From NCBI GenBank assembly GCA_001897855.1, contig MKUO01000017.1:124001-188000 (forward strand): a stretch of DNA of 64,000 nt, written 5' to 3'. The position numbers and the translations under genes are program-made. The notes under the pieces are model-generated. The model was not told the DNA's origin. It searched no databases and saw only the letters and a program-made list of their open reading frames with translations. Numbering within the stretch: position 1 is the stretch's first letter; each line of letters opens with the position of its first letter. Shown piece by piece: positions 1 to 8,603 of this stretch. This stretch comes from Bacteroidetes bacterium 43-93. Its GTDB lineage: Bacteria > Bacteroidota > Bacteroidia > Chitinophagales > Chitinophagaceae.

Positions 1-549
1 TTCTGCGGTGTAGGCCTTATATTTAAAGACAATCTTGCAGATCTTGGCAATAGTGCTTACCTAACGGGCATCCTTAGCATATTTGCCGCCACCAGTACCT
101 GGGCTTTTGGCAGTGTGTATAACAAGAAAGGTAAATCGACCATTAACCCAATCTTCAACGCTGGCCTGCAACTGGCATTTGGTGGCACATTCCTTTACAT
201 TTTAAGTCCGTTCATCGACGATTACAGTTCTATGGACTTCTTTAATCCCGATGTGATCTGGCCAATGCTGTACCTGGTTACATTCGGATCTGTAATGGCC
301 TATACCGCATATATGTACACACTGAAAGAACTACCGGTAGGCATTGTATCGCTGTATGCTTATGTAAACCCTTTGGTAGCAGTAGTATTAGGATACCTGG
401 TATTGAATGAACAATTGACATGGCTGACAGCAGCGGCTTTTATAACTATAGCCCTTGGCGTATATATAGTAAATGCGGGCTACCGCAAACAACATAAGAC
501 AACACAACGGGAACTGGCTGCATTGCAAACAGTACCTGAGGCAGAATAA
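1..549 (+). CDS. EamA/DMT-family transporter, 3' part
   Basis: The reading frame is open from base 1, so the true start lies outside the window. About 182 residues of a drug/metabolite transporter (EamA repeat) are visible. Hydrophobic helices alternate with short loops. A helix containing FAATSTWAFGSVY opens the second EamA repeat, and the end has the usual pattern of YAYVNPLVAVVLGYL followed by a last helix and a short charged tail. Members are inner-membrane exporters of amino acids or metabolites; the substrate cannot be read here. The stop is 17 bp before ilvE, so the two may be co-transcribed, which would fit an amino-acid exporter, but that is inference. Confidence 0.85.
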   Translation, partial: FCGVGLIFKDNLADLGNSAYLTGILSIFAATSTWAFGSVYNKKGKSTINPIFNAGLQLAFGGTFLYILSPFIDDYSSMDFFNPDVIWPMLYLVTFGSVMAYTAYMYTLKELPVGIVSLYAYVNPLVAVVLGYLVLNEQLTWLTAAAFITIALGVYIVNAGYRKQHKTTQRELAALQTVPEAE

Positions 550-566
550 CCATAAAATTTAAATTC

Positions 567-1616
567 ATGGAGTACTCAATCTCTATTTCCGTACAAACGG
601 AAAGGCAAGTAAAGGACACAAAATCTATTCCATTTGGCATGCAGCCAACAGAACACATGTTCATAGCGGCGTACAGGGACGGACAATGGCAGGATAGCCG
701 CATTATGCCGTTTACCAACCTGTCAATGAGCCCTTTGGCCCTGTGCCTGCATTACGGACAGACTGTGTTTGAAGGTATGAAGGCATTTATGATGGAAGAT
801 GGCAGTGTCAATATCTTCCGCCCCGATAAACACTACGACCGTTTTACAAAATCGCTGGATAGGATGTGTATGCCCCAGGTCCCTAAAGATCTGTTTATGG
901 AAGCATTGCATCAGCTGGTCCAGCTGGATGCAAGCTGGGTACCTGCAGAAAGTGATGGGTCTTTGTATATACGCCCCTTCATGATAGCTACAGAAGACCG
1001 GATAGGCGTAAAAATATCGGATGAATATTTGTTCATGATTGTTTGCACACCGGCATACCAATACTATTCTAAACCATTGAAAGTAAAGGTGGAAGATAAA
1101 TACGTCCGCGCCGCGGAAGGTGGCACCGGCTTCGCCAAATGTGGTGGTAACTATGGCGCATCCTTCTACCCTACCAAACTGGCTAAGGAGCAAGGCTATG
1201 ACCAGGTATTATGGACAGACAGTAAGAACCATGAATTCATCGAGGAATCAGGCACGATGAATGTTATGTTTGTAATAGACGGCACATTACTTACACCGCC
1301 ATTATCCGGCACGATACTCGATGGCATTACGCGCGATTCGTTACTGGCCATTGCACAAGAAAAAGGTATTAAAACAGAAGTGCGCCCCATAAGGCACAAA
1401 GAAATCATTGATGCATTGGCAGCGGGCAAGCGTGTGGAAGCCTTTGGCGCCGGCACTGCTGCCGTAATAGCGCCAATAGAAGTGATAGCGGTTGGCGGTA
1501 AAGAATATACTTGTTATCTTGGAGAAGATGCGCTTATGTATCAGTTAGCTAACGATCTGCTGGCTATACGCAAGGGGCACCGGCCTGATAATCATAACTG
1601 GAATTATATCGTTTAG
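567..1616 (+). CDS. ilvE: Branched-chain amino acid aminotransferase
   Basis: This 349-residue fold-type IV PLP enzyme interconverts leucine, isoleucine and valine with their 2-oxo acids using glutamate/2-oxoglutarate in the cytoplasm. The motif FAKCGGNYGAS holds the PLP lysine (K191). GQTVFEGMKAF near residue 64 and the region around EESGTMNVMFV and SGTILDGITRDS are standard for the eukaryote-like type II BCAT family of about 350 residues, so it looks full length. The start ATG gives a normal N-terminus. The gene sits between a DMT transporter and an acetyltransferase starting 2 bp downstream, suggesting one transcript. Confidence 0.95.
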   Translation: MEYSISISVQTERQVKDTKSIPFGMQPTEHMFIAAYRDGQWQDSRIMPFTNLSMSPLALCLHYGQTVFEGMKAFMMEDGSVNIFRPDKHYDRFTKSLDRMCMPQVPKDLFMEALHQLVQLDASWVPAESDGSLYIRPFMIATEDRIGVKISDEYLFMIVCTPAYQYYSKPLKVKVEDKYVRAAEGGTGFAKCGGNYGASFYPTKLAKEQGYDQVLWTDSKNHEFIEESGTMNVMFVIDGTLLTPPLSGTILDGITRDSLLAIAQEKGIKTEVRPIRHKEIIDALAAGKRVEAFGAGTAAVIAPIEVIAVGGKEYTCYLGEDALMYQLANDLLAIRKGHRPDNHNWNYIV

Positions 1617-1618
1617 CA

Positions 1619-2083
1619 ATGCACCCCATAAACATACACTACAAAGACTACCTGCTAACAACAGATAAATCAAAAATGCAGCCGGAAGCTATACATCATT
1701 GGCTGGCTACGGAATCTTACTGGTCTAAGAATATCCCTTACGACCTTGTAAAGAAGGCATTTGACAATTCATTTTGTGTAGGTGTATTAAAAGATGGAAA
1801 ACAGGTCGGCTATGCAAGGCTTATAACGGACTACACAACATTCGCCTACCTGGCAGATGTGTATGTAGAAGAAGAGCACAGGGGCAATGGCCTGAGCAAG
1901 CAGATGATGCAGATACTTATGGACCTGGACTGGACAAAACAACTCAGGCGCCTGATGCTGGCAACACTCGATGCGCATAGGCTGTATGAGCAGTTTGGCT
2001 TTAAGTCGGTAGCATTACCTGAAAGACTAATGGAAGTGAATCGCCCTGTTATCTATGGTGACAATAATAATCCATGTAAATAA
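1619..2083 (+). CDS. GNAT family N-acetyltransferase
   Basis: This 154-residue acetyl-CoA-dependent acetyltransferase has the GNAT core: a central strand LADVYVEEEHRG running into HRGNGLSKQMM, the R/Q-x-x-G-x-G/A pyrophosphate-binding loop of motif A, and a later LYEQFGFKSV segment typical of motif B. The family modifies small amines or protein N-termini; the acceptor is not predictable here. It begins 2 bp after the ilvE stop and is followed after 11 bp by a DinB-like gene, so it is probably translated from the ilvE transcript. Confidence 0.9.
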   Translation: MHPINIHYKDYLLTTDKSKMQPEAIHHWLATESYWSKNIPYDLVKKAFDNSFCVGVLKDGKQVGYARLITDYTTFAYLADVYVEEEHRGNGLSKQMMQILMDLDWTKQLRRLMLATLDAHRLYEQFGFKSVALPERLMEVNRPVIYGDNNNPCK

Positions 2084-2094
2084 AGATTGATAGT

Positions 2095-2661
2095 ATGGCA
2101 AACATAGAATATTTACAAAGCGCGCTTCGCCAGTTCAGGATGTATAAGAAGCTGGGCGACGGAGCTATGCAGCAGGTAGATGATAAAGGCCTGTTCCTGC
2201 AGCCAAATGAAGAAAGCAACAGCATTGCTACCATCGTAAAGCACATGCACGGCAACATGCTCAGCCGCTGGACGGATTTTATGACCACAGATGGCGAAAA
2301 ACCCTGGCGCCAACGCGACGCAGAATTTGACAATGATCTGCAGACACGCGAAAGTGTATTACAAAAATGGGAAGAAGGCTGGCAATGTTTATTTAATGCA
2401 TTGGAAAGCATTACCGATGATGACCTGAACAAGATCATCTATATACGCAACGAAGGACATACAGTGCTTGAAGCTACTAACCGGCAGATAGCACACTACT
2501 CTTACCACGTAGGACAGATAGTATATATTGCCAAAATGCTAAAAAACGACGGTTGGCAAAGCCTTTCCATACCAAGGAACAAATCGAACGAGTATAACGA
2601 GAAGAAATTCTCTGAAGAGAAAGGCAAAAGGCATTTCACAGACGAATGGCTAAACAAGTGA
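2095..2661 (+). CDS. DUF1572 (DinB-like) family protein
   Basis: A 188-residue protein of the DUF1572 branch of the DinB/YfiT four-helix-bundle superfamily. Residues near 45-60 (SIATIVKHMHGNMLSRW) and near 145 (QIAHYSYHVGQIVYIAKM) carry the conserved histidines that form the metal site in this superfamily. Several members are metal-dependent thiol transferases that work with bacillithiol, and this genome encodes bshB1 (50970), so a thiol-related detoxification role is possible but unproved. It is the last gene of a four-gene run and is followed by a strong terminator. Confidence 0.85.
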   Translation: MANIEYLQSALRQFRMYKKLGDGAMQQVDDKGLFLQPNEESNSIATIVKHMHGNMLSRWTDFMTTDGEKPWRQRDAEFDNDLQTRESVLQKWEEGWQCLFNALESITDDDLNKIIYIRNEGHTVLEATNRQIAHYSYHVGQIVYIAKMLKNDGWQSLSIPRNKSNEYNEKKFSEEKGKRHFTDEWLNK

Positions 2662-2667
2662 AACGAG

Positions 2668-2693
2668 AGCCCGCATAATGCGGGCTTTTTTTA
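2668..2693 (+). terminator. Intrinsic terminator of the ilvE run
   Basis: AGCCCGC and GCGGGCT form a perfect 7-bp stem around ATAAT, followed by a run of seven T. It lies just after the DUF1572 stop and touches the stop codon of the convergent DUF6249 gene. Confidence 0.9.
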
Positions 2694-3059
2694 TTCCTTG
2701 TTCAGATACTTTTGCATCTCTTTCTTTTCTATATTGTATGAGAGTACCAATCCTATACCTGCACAAATAGGGATTAGAGAAAAATATAAAGCCGGATGCT
2801 GAGGACCTACACCAAAACCACGTGTTACCATATTTATATCTATGAGGTACGCTATCAATAAACCAATACCGGCACCAATCATCATCAGTGCGTATTTAAG
2901 ATATGCCAGTGAGCCAAATTTCCTGTAGCTCTCCCGTGGATTGATACCGCGTTCTATCAATGCCATATTTTCTTTGTTACGCAGGTAAAAGATACCAAAC
3001 AGTGTTGTTGCTGCACAAATAAATAGCACAATCGGGATCATCGCTCTCGTTGCTTCCAT
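2691..3059 (-). CDS. DUF6249 domain membrane protein
   Basis: A 122-residue protein with three predicted membrane helices: residues about 7-25, 55-75 and 90-108. A cytoplasmic segment NKENMALIERGINP after the first helix is the signature I associate with the DUF6249 family common in Bacteroidota. Function is unknown. It lies divergently next to an ECF sigma factor with about 130 bp between start codons, a space large enough for promoters of both genes, so the sigma factor could control it, but nothing in sequence proves that. Confidence 0.75.
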   Translation of the reverse strand: MEATRAMIPIVLFICAATTLFGIFYLRNKENMALIERGINPRESYRKFGSLAYLKYALMMIGAGIGLLIAYLIDINMVTRGFGVGPQHPALYFSLIPICAGIGLVLSYNIEKKEMQKYLNKE

Positions 3060-3189
3060 AAATATTGTTTTTTGAAGTAATGATTTTGTTGATACTCCTT
3101 TGACGAGGATCGGGGTAAACAGGTTACACGAAAAATAAAAATATTTTCCTGTAACCTTGCCACTGCATATTACGTCTTATAAATTCCTG

Positions 3190-3771
3190 ATGCACGGCCA
3201 ACAACATGATAATGATATTGTGCAATCAGTATTGGATGGCAATAAATCAGCCTATTCCATACTGGTTGATCGTTATCGTGACTATGTATTTACCATTATC
3301 AATCGCCTTGTACCGCAACGCGAGGAAGCGGAAGACATTGGACAGGAAGTATTTGTCAAGGCATATTTATCGCTGGCAGGCTTTAAAGGTATCAGTAAAT
3401 TCAGCACCTGGCTGTATAGCATTGCGCATACAACTGCCATATCACATCTCAGGAAGAAATTGCCCAGAACCGTATTTGCGGAAGATGAAGACCTTGCTTC
3501 TTATCTCGACCGCAAAATAGCAGGTAACGTGGCAGAAAATAAAAACACAACCAGGAATGCCGTCAATGAGGCCATAAAGCAACTTGCTCCCGCTGATGCA
3601 GAGATCATTACACTCTTCTACCTGGCAGAGCAAACTATCGAAGAAATCGCTGTCATCATTAATATGGAACAGGGCGCTATTAAGGTAAGGCTGCACAGGG
3701 CAAGGCAAAGACTTCGGGCTATTATCGAACAGTCCTACGGTGCGGAAGCAAAATTTCTTTATAAGAATTAA
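3190..3771 (+). CDS. ECF-type RNA polymerase sigma factor
   Basis: A sigma-70 family protein of 193 residues. Region 2 is clear: YSILVDRYRDYVFTIINRL, then EEAEDIGQEVFVKAYLSL, then FSTWLYSIAHTTAISHLRKK. Region 4 follows with LTLFYLAEQTIEEIAVIINMEQGAIKVRLHRARQRL-like spacing, the promoter -35 recognition helix-turn-helix. I chose ATG 3190; an in-frame TTG at 3157 adds an unlikely leader. It probably directs a small stress or envelope regulon. The gene 21 bp downstream encodes a two-helix membrane protein that may hold it inactive, as expected of an anti-sigma partner. Confidence 0.9.
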   Translation: MHGQQHDNDIVQSVLDGNKSAYSILVDRYRDYVFTIINRLVPQREEAEDIGQEVFVKAYLSLAGFKGISKFSTWLYSIAHTTAISHLRKKLPRTVFAEDEDLASYLDRKIAGNVAENKNTTRNAVNEAIKQLAPADAEIITLFYLAEQTIEEIAVIINMEQGAIKVRLHRARQRLRAIIEQSYGAEAKFLYKN

Positions 3772-3792
3772 ATTGAACTAACTTTATATAGT

Positions 3793-4173
3793 ATGGTACG
3801 CAACGAAGAAAAAGAATATAAAGACTTGTTCAGCTCCCTGGAGCCGGAACAACCTTCTATGCGCTTTACAAAAAACGTAATGGATGCGATTGACGGAGTG
3901 GAAGTTGCCAAACCTTCTAAAAAATATGTCAGCAATTCTGTAATAAGGATATTGTTTGCGATACCCATTATTTCTGTGGCGTTTATCTGTATCTATATTT
4001 TTAGAAACTCCATCCCCGCGAATAACTATATACCGGGAATCAAAAATATAGCGTTGCTGAGCGCGGGTGCTTTATTAGCAAACCTGTTTTTGATCTTCAT
4101 CCTTATAGATGAGTTAGCACACCGCAAAAGAAGAATGCAATTTCTGTCTGATCTTAACCGGTCCGGCCTTTAG
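3793..4173 (+). CDS. Putative membrane anti-sigma partner
   Basis: A 126-residue protein with a charged N-terminal region of about 45 residues (including EPEQPSMRFTKNVMDAI), then two membrane helices at about 46-68 and 77-102 and a short basic tail. It starts 21 bp after the ECF sigma gene. Position, size and topology suggest a regulator of that sigma factor, but it lacks the H-x3-C-x2-C zinc motif of classical ZAS anti-sigma factors, so the role is inferred from position only. Its stop overlaps the stop region of the convergent HAD gene by 4 bp. Confidence 0.6.
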   Translation: MVRNEEKEYKDLFSSLEPEQPSMRFTKNVMDAIDGVEVAKPSKKYVSNSVIRILFAIPIISVAFICIYIFRNSIPANNYIPGIKNIALLSAGALLANLFLIFILIDELAHRKRRMQFLSDLNRSGL

Positions 4174-4826
4174 TGTAGCCTTTTGACCACATCCATATCC
4201 AGGTCTTCCATACTGCTCAGTTTCGCATCTGCCAAAGAAAATCTCGGGTCATCAAAATGTATCGGCTCAGGTATGGCTATTACTTTCATACGCGCTGCTT
4301 TACCACTTATCATTCCGTTTACAGAATCCTCCAGCACCACACAGTTAATAGGTTTAGCGTCTAATTGTTTTGCACAGTGCATAAATACTGCCGGATGAGG
4401 TTTGCCTAATTCCACTTCGTCTGCCGATGTCAGGCAATCAAAATATTCCCTTATTCCAAAATGTTCTACTAATGCTTCTATCATTCTTGTAGGCGATGAA
4501 GAAGCCAACCCTATTTTAAAACCCTCTGCTTTAAACATCTTCAGGGCATTCAACACACCTGGCATGATCCTGCCTTCTATTTTAGTAAGCGCTATGATAT
4601 CATCCAGTATCTCTTCGGCTACTTCCTGCGATGATTTACCTTCCCACGGATACTTTACCGACCAAAACTCTGTCACCTCATATATATGAAAGCCTCTTGT
4701 ATCTTTAAAGCGTTCCCTTGTTATGGGGATCCCATGTTTCTCTGCCACCCGCAGCATACTTACGCCCCAGAGAGGTTCCGTATCAAACAGCAATCCATCC
4801 ATATCAAACAACGCGGTATTGATCAT
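4170..4826 (-). CDS. HAD-superfamily sugar phosphatase (HxpB-like)
   Basis: A 218-residue HAD subfamily IA hydrolase. The nucleophile motif FDMDGLLFDTEP gives D8 and D10; motif II is LASSSPTRMI, and motif III/IV is GKPHPAVFMHCAKQL followed by CVVLEDSVNGMISGKAARM. This pattern is that of the hexitol/2-deoxyglucose-6-phosphatase (YniC/HxpB) and beta-phosphoglucomutase group. It likely dephosphorylates sugar or sugar-alcohol phosphates in the cytoplasm. Substrate assignment within this group from sequence alone is not safe. It converges on the sigma/anti-sigma pair. Confidence 0.88.
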   Translation of the reverse strand: MINTALFDMDGLLFDTEPLWGVSMLRVAEKHGIPITRERFKDTRGFHIYEVTEFWSVKYPWEGKSSQEVAEEILDDIIALTKIEGRIMPGVLNALKMFKAEGFKIGLASSSPTRMIEALVEHFGIREYFDCLTSADEVELGKPHPAVFMHCAKQLDAKPINCVVLEDSVNGMISGKAARMKVIAIPEPIHFDDPRFSLADAKLSSMEDLDMDVVKRLH

Positions 4827-4897
4827 TTTTCATTCAATTTGCCCGCAAATATCATACAGATTGGGGGAAATTTCGGGGGATATACTTATGAAACCAG

Positions 4898-4915
4898 TTA
4901 ATTAACGTTAATTAA
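4898..4915. promoter_or_regulatory. 18-bp perfect palindrome upstream of M16 operon
   Basis: TTAATTAACGTTAATTAA is a perfect 18-bp palindrome placed 26 bp before the -7 box of the M16 peptidase operon, next to where the -33 element would sit. It has the form of an operator for a dimeric regulator; which one is unknown. Its AT-only composition apart from the central CG leaves some chance that it is fortuitous. Confidence 0.4.
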
Positions 4916-4940
4916 AATACATCAAAACAGATTTTACGGG

Positions 4941-4948
4941 TATTTTTG
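4941..4948 (+). promoter_or_regulatory. Bacteroidota -7 box for M16 operon
   Basis: TATTTTTG matches the Bacteroidota TAnnTTTG -7 consensus exactly and lies 22 bp before the ATG of the peptidase gene. No clear TTTG -33 element is visible at the right distance. Confidence 0.55.
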
Positions 4949-4970
4949 CCCACAAATAATTTTTTTATCT

Positions 4971-6305
4971 ATGAAGCTGAATGCTTTCTATGCCTCGTTG
5001 CTGGGTGCATCGCTCCTTGCAACGGGTGCACGCGCAGAGGGTAATATCAAATTTACTGAGTTCGACCTGCCAAACGGGTTACATGTTATCCTCCATGAAG
5101 ATCATGCCACACCTATTGTTGCTGTTTCTGTAATGTATCATGTTGGTTCTAAGAACGAAGATCCGCAGCGTACAGGTTTTGCACACTTCTTTGAGCACTT
5201 GTTGTTCGAAGGCAGTGAAAACATTGGCCGTGGTGAATATATGAAGATGGTGCAGGCAAATGGTGGCCAGTTAAACGCCAACACATCCCAGGATCGTACT
5301 TATTATTACGAAGTGCTGCCATCTAACCAATTAGAACTGGGCCTGTGGATGGAATCTGAGCGTATGCTGCACGCCAAGATCGATATGACGGGTGTGGAAA
5401 CACAACGCAAAGTTGTAAAAGAAGAAAAGAAACAACGCTATGACAATACGCCCTATGGCCAGTTGCTGAACGTTGTTTATGAAAATGCTTTCACCAAGCA
5501 CCCTTACCGCTGGTCTCCTATAGGTAAAGAACAATATATAGACCAGGCCAAGCTGGATGAGTTCATGAACTTCTATAAAACATTCTATGTGCCTAACAAT
5601 GCTGTATTGTCTATCGCAGGCGATCTGGATGTGAACCAGGCAAAAGAATGGATCACCAAATATTTTGGCGATATCCCTAAAGGAACAGGCGCTATTCCAC
5701 GCCCTACAGATGTAGAGCCGGAACAAAAAGCAGAAAAACGTGTTGAATTCTACGATAACGTACAACTTCCTGCTGTGATCGTGGCTTATCACACACCTAA
5801 AATGGGTACAGATGATTGGTATGCGTTACAATTGCTGACACAAATGCTGTCACAAGGTAAAAGCTCACGTTTCCAGAAAGAGATCGTAGAGCAACAACAA
5901 AAAGGACTTGCCATAGGTGCTTTCATGATCCCTAACGAAGATCCGGGTGTTGCCTTTATGTACGGTATCACCAACTCAGGCGTAAAACCTGCTGAACTGG
6001 AAAAATCTATGCTGGCAGAAGTGGAGAAAGTAAAAACAGGCACTATCAGTGATGAGGAGTATCAGAAACTGATGAACCAGGCAGAAAATGATTTCGTTAC
6101 TCAAAACCAAAGGGTATCAGGCATTGCCGAAAACCTGGCCACGTACTACACTTACTTCCATAATGCTGACCTCATTAATACTGAGTTGTCGCATTATACC
6201 AAGATCACTAAAGAAGATCTGAAGCGTGTAGCCAACAAGTACTTCACTAAAGAAAACAGGCTGGTAGTTTATTATCTGCCTAAATCTGAACAGAAAAAAG
6301 GATAA
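4971..6305 (+). CDS. M16 family zinc metallopeptidase, catalytic subunit
   Basis: A 444-residue pitrilysin-type peptidase with an N-terminal signal sequence (residues 1-22, ending near ARAEG), so periplasmic or outer-membrane facing. The inverted zinc motif is H72-F-F-E75-H76, and the distal glutamate lies in VVKEEKK near 151-152, the usual 74-76 residues away. The second half has the M16C fold segments (NNAVLSIAGDLD, QLLTQMLSQGKSSRF). It is followed after 38 bp by a paralogue lacking the zinc motif; such pairs form heterodimers in which this subunit does catalysis. Substrate is unknown. Confidence 0.93.
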   Translation: MKLNAFYASLLGASLLATGARAEGNIKFTEFDLPNGLHVILHEDHATPIVAVSVMYHVGSKNEDPQRTGFAHFFEHLLFEGSENIGRGEYMKMVQANGGQLNANTSQDRTYYYEVLPSNQLELGLWMESERMLHAKIDMTGVETQRKVVKEEKKQRYDNTPYGQLLNVVYENAFTKHPYRWSPIGKEQYIDQAKLDEFMNFYKTFYVPNNAVLSIAGDLDVNQAKEWITKYFGDIPKGTGAIPRPTDVEPEQKAEKRVEFYDNVQLPAVIVAYHTPKMGTDDWYALQLLTQMLSQGKSSRFQKEIVEQQQKGLAIGAFMIPNEDPGVAFMYGITNSGVKPAELEKSMLAEVEKVKTGTISDEEYQKLMNQAENDFVTQNQRVSGIAENLATYYTYFHNADLINTELSHYTKITKEDLKRVANKYFTKENRLVVYYLPKSEQKKG

Positions 6306-6343
6306 TAACGCTGTTTTACAAGCCTCAACAATTTTATTAAACA

Positions 6344-8437
6344 ATGAAAAAGATAACAATCTCCATATTAACGATAGCGCTGGCACTAAGTGCATCAGCG
6401 CAAAAACTGGATCGCAGTATCCGTCCTAAAGCAGGCCCTGCTCCTGAAATAAAACTGGGCGACGCTGCAACATTTACGCTGCCTAACGGCCTTAAAGTAT
6501 TCGTTGTATCCAAACACAAGCTGCCTGTAGTTACCTGCAGCATACAGTTAGATATCAAACCGGAACTGGAAGGCTCTACCGCCGGTGTTCGCGATATGAT
6601 GTCTGACCTCCTGACCAGCGGCACTAAAACCCGCTCTATGGAGCAACTGAATAAAGAGATCGACTATATAGGCGCTAATATCTCTGCATCCAGCGATAAC
6701 CTTAATGGTACCAGCCTGAAAAAACACTTTTTGAAGACAATGGAACTGATGAGCGACATCGCCATCAATTCCGACTTCAAACAAACAGAACTGGATAAGA
6801 TCAAGAAACGGACAATATCAGGTCTGGAAGCAGGCAAGAACGAACCTGATGCTATGTTGCAAAACGTTAGTGCTGTAGTAAACTTCGGCACACAGCATCC
6901 TTACGGTGAAGTAACTACTGAAACTACAGTTAGTAAAATAACCCTGGCCGATTGTAAGAAATACTACAACACCTATTTCCACCCTAATGTTGCCTACATG
7001 GCCCTGGTGGGTGATATAGATGAAGCAGAAGCAAAAGAACTGGTAACCAAGTTCTTTGGCAAATGGGAAAAAGCAAACGTACCTGTAGCAACTTATAGCA
7101 ACCCTGCTGCGCCATCTTCTACAAACGTAGCATTCGTACCACGCGAAGGCGCTGTACAAAGCGTTATCAATGTTACTTACCCGATCGACCTGGCACCCGG
7201 TACTCCTGATGTGATCAAGGCAAGGGTGGCTAACTCTATACTCGGTGGTGGTTCTAACGGACGCTTATTCCTGAACCTGCGCGAAAAACATGGCTGGACT
7301 TATGGCTCTTACTCTTCTGTTGTTCAGGACGAGTTGAAAGGCCATTTTACTGCGTATGCAAAATGCCGCAATGTTGTTAGCGATAGCTCTGTTGGCGAGA
7401 TCATCGCAGAAATGAAAAAACTGAGTTCTGAAAAAGTGCCTCAGGATGAACTGCAAAACCACCTGAATAACATGGCAGGTACTTTTGCTATGTCATTAGA
7501 AAATCCTCAGACGATTGCCCAATACGCCATCAATATCGAGCGTTATCACATGCCAAAGGATTATTACAAAAACTACCTGAAGAATCTGAATGCGGTAACT
7601 ACAGATGATGTACTGGCAATGGCAAAGCAATACATTAACCCGGAACATGCTAATATCGTAGTAGTGGGTAGCAAAGGCGATGTTGATAAAACATTAACGC
7701 GATTTGACGCTGATGGCAAACTGGATTATTACGATAACTACGGCCATATTATCATTCCGGGAGAAGCAAAGGCTGTTCCTGCGAATATTACGGTGGATGC
7801 TGTTATGAAAAAATACATTGCAGCTATCGGTGGCGAAAAAGCTGTAAAAGGTATCAAAAGCATCAAAACCGTTAGCACAAGCAAAATCAATAACGGCGGA
7901 CATGAAATGACGCTTACTATTACCGAAGAAAAGGCAAATGGTAAATTTAAATCTACGGTAGAAACCTCCGGTATGACTGTTCAAAAGCAAGTTTTTGATG
8001 GCACTAAAGGCTACCAGGAACAAATGGGCCAGAAAAAAGAAATGGATGCTGATGATATAGCTGATGCTAAAAACCAGGCAGACATTGTTGCCAACTCCAA
8101 TTACGAGAAAGACGGTGTTAAACGCACGCTGAAAGGCATGGATAAAGTTGGTGATGCTGATGCTTATGTGATTGAATGTGTAGATGCAAAAGGTAAAAAG
8201 AGTACTGAGTACTACGATGCGAAAACCGGATTTTTAGTAAAAAATCTTCATGTAGAGGAAGGACAAGGCCAAACGTTTACTGTTACGGAAGAGTATAGTA
8301 ACTACAAAGAAGTTCCGGGTGGTAATGGCTTCAAAAAAGCATATACTGTGAAGCAATCTGCTGCAGGACAAGATATGACTGCAAATATTGAATCAATCGA
8401 GATTAACAAACCAATCCCTGATTCAGAATTCAATTAA
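6344..8437 (+). CDS. M16 family peptidase, non-catalytic subunit with C-terminal LolA-like domain
   Basis: A 697-residue secreted protein (signal peptide 1-20, ending SASAQ). Residues about 35-460 are an M16 peptidase unit, but the H-x-x-E-H motif is replaced by VRDMMSDLL near 82-90, so it cannot bind zinc there. The R/Y pair that positions substrate in M16B partners is present (R307 in SNGRLFLNLREKHGWTYG, Y320). Residues about 485-697 form an extra beta-rich domain resembling LolA/outer-membrane lipoprotein-sorting folds, starting with a helix AVMKKYIAAIGGEKAV. It should pair with the upstream catalytic subunit. The extra domain may bind lipid or lipoprotein; that is inference. Confidence 0.9.
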   Translation: MKKITISILTIALALSASAQKLDRSIRPKAGPAPEIKLGDAATFTLPNGLKVFVVSKHKLPVVTCSIQLDIKPELEGSTAGVRDMMSDLLTSGTKTRSMEQLNKEIDYIGANISASSDNLNGTSLKKHFLKTMELMSDIAINSDFKQTELDKIKKRTISGLEAGKNEPDAMLQNVSAVVNFGTQHPYGEVTTETTVSKITLADCKKYYNTYFHPNVAYMALVGDIDEAEAKELVTKFFGKWEKANVPVATYSNPAAPSSTNVAFVPREGAVQSVINVTYPIDLAPGTPDVIKARVANSILGGGSNGRLFLNLREKHGWTYGSYSSVVQDELKGHFTAYAKCRNVVSDSSVGEIIAEMKKLSSEKVPQDELQNHLNNMAGTFAMSLENPQTIAQYAINIERYHMPKDYYKNYLKNLNAVTTDDVLAMAKQYINPEHANIVVVGSKGDVDKTLTRFDADGKLDYYDNYGHIIIPGEAKAVPANITVDAVMKKYIAAIGGEKAVKGIKSIKTVSTSKINNGGHEMTLTITEEKANGKFKSTVETSGMTVQKQVFDGTKGYQEQMGQKKEMDADDIADAKNQADIVANSNYEKDGVKRTLKGMDKVGDADAYVIECVDAKGKKSTEYYDAKTGFLVKNLHVEEGQGQTFTVTEEYSNYKEVPGGNGFKKAYTVKQSAAGQDMTANIESIEINKPIPDSEFN

Positions 8438-8458
8438 TCAAAACCCTTATTTGATACT

Positions 8459-8484
8459 AAGCCCCTCAAATGAGGGGCTTTTTT
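8459..8484 (+). terminator. Intrinsic terminator of M16 operon
   Basis: A 10-bp perfect stem AAGCCCCTCA / TGAGGGGCTT with an AA loop, followed by T-rich sequence, lies 22 bp after the second M16 gene. Confidence 0.9.
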
Positions 8485-8576
8485 CATGCACCGAATAAAC
8501 ATATTAGCGAAATTTTGTCATGTATCTTTATTATAACATTATCAATAATACATACTATACAATCGGGCTTTCTTCT

Positions 8577-8584
8577 TAACTTTG
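8577..8584 (+). promoter_or_regulatory. -7 box for miaB operon
   Basis: TAACTTTG is an exact TAnnTTTG match 19 bp before the miaB ATG, after the M16 terminator. No good -33 TTTG is seen. Confidence 0.55.
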
Positions 8585-8603
8585 CAGCTTTGAAACTGAA
8601 ATT

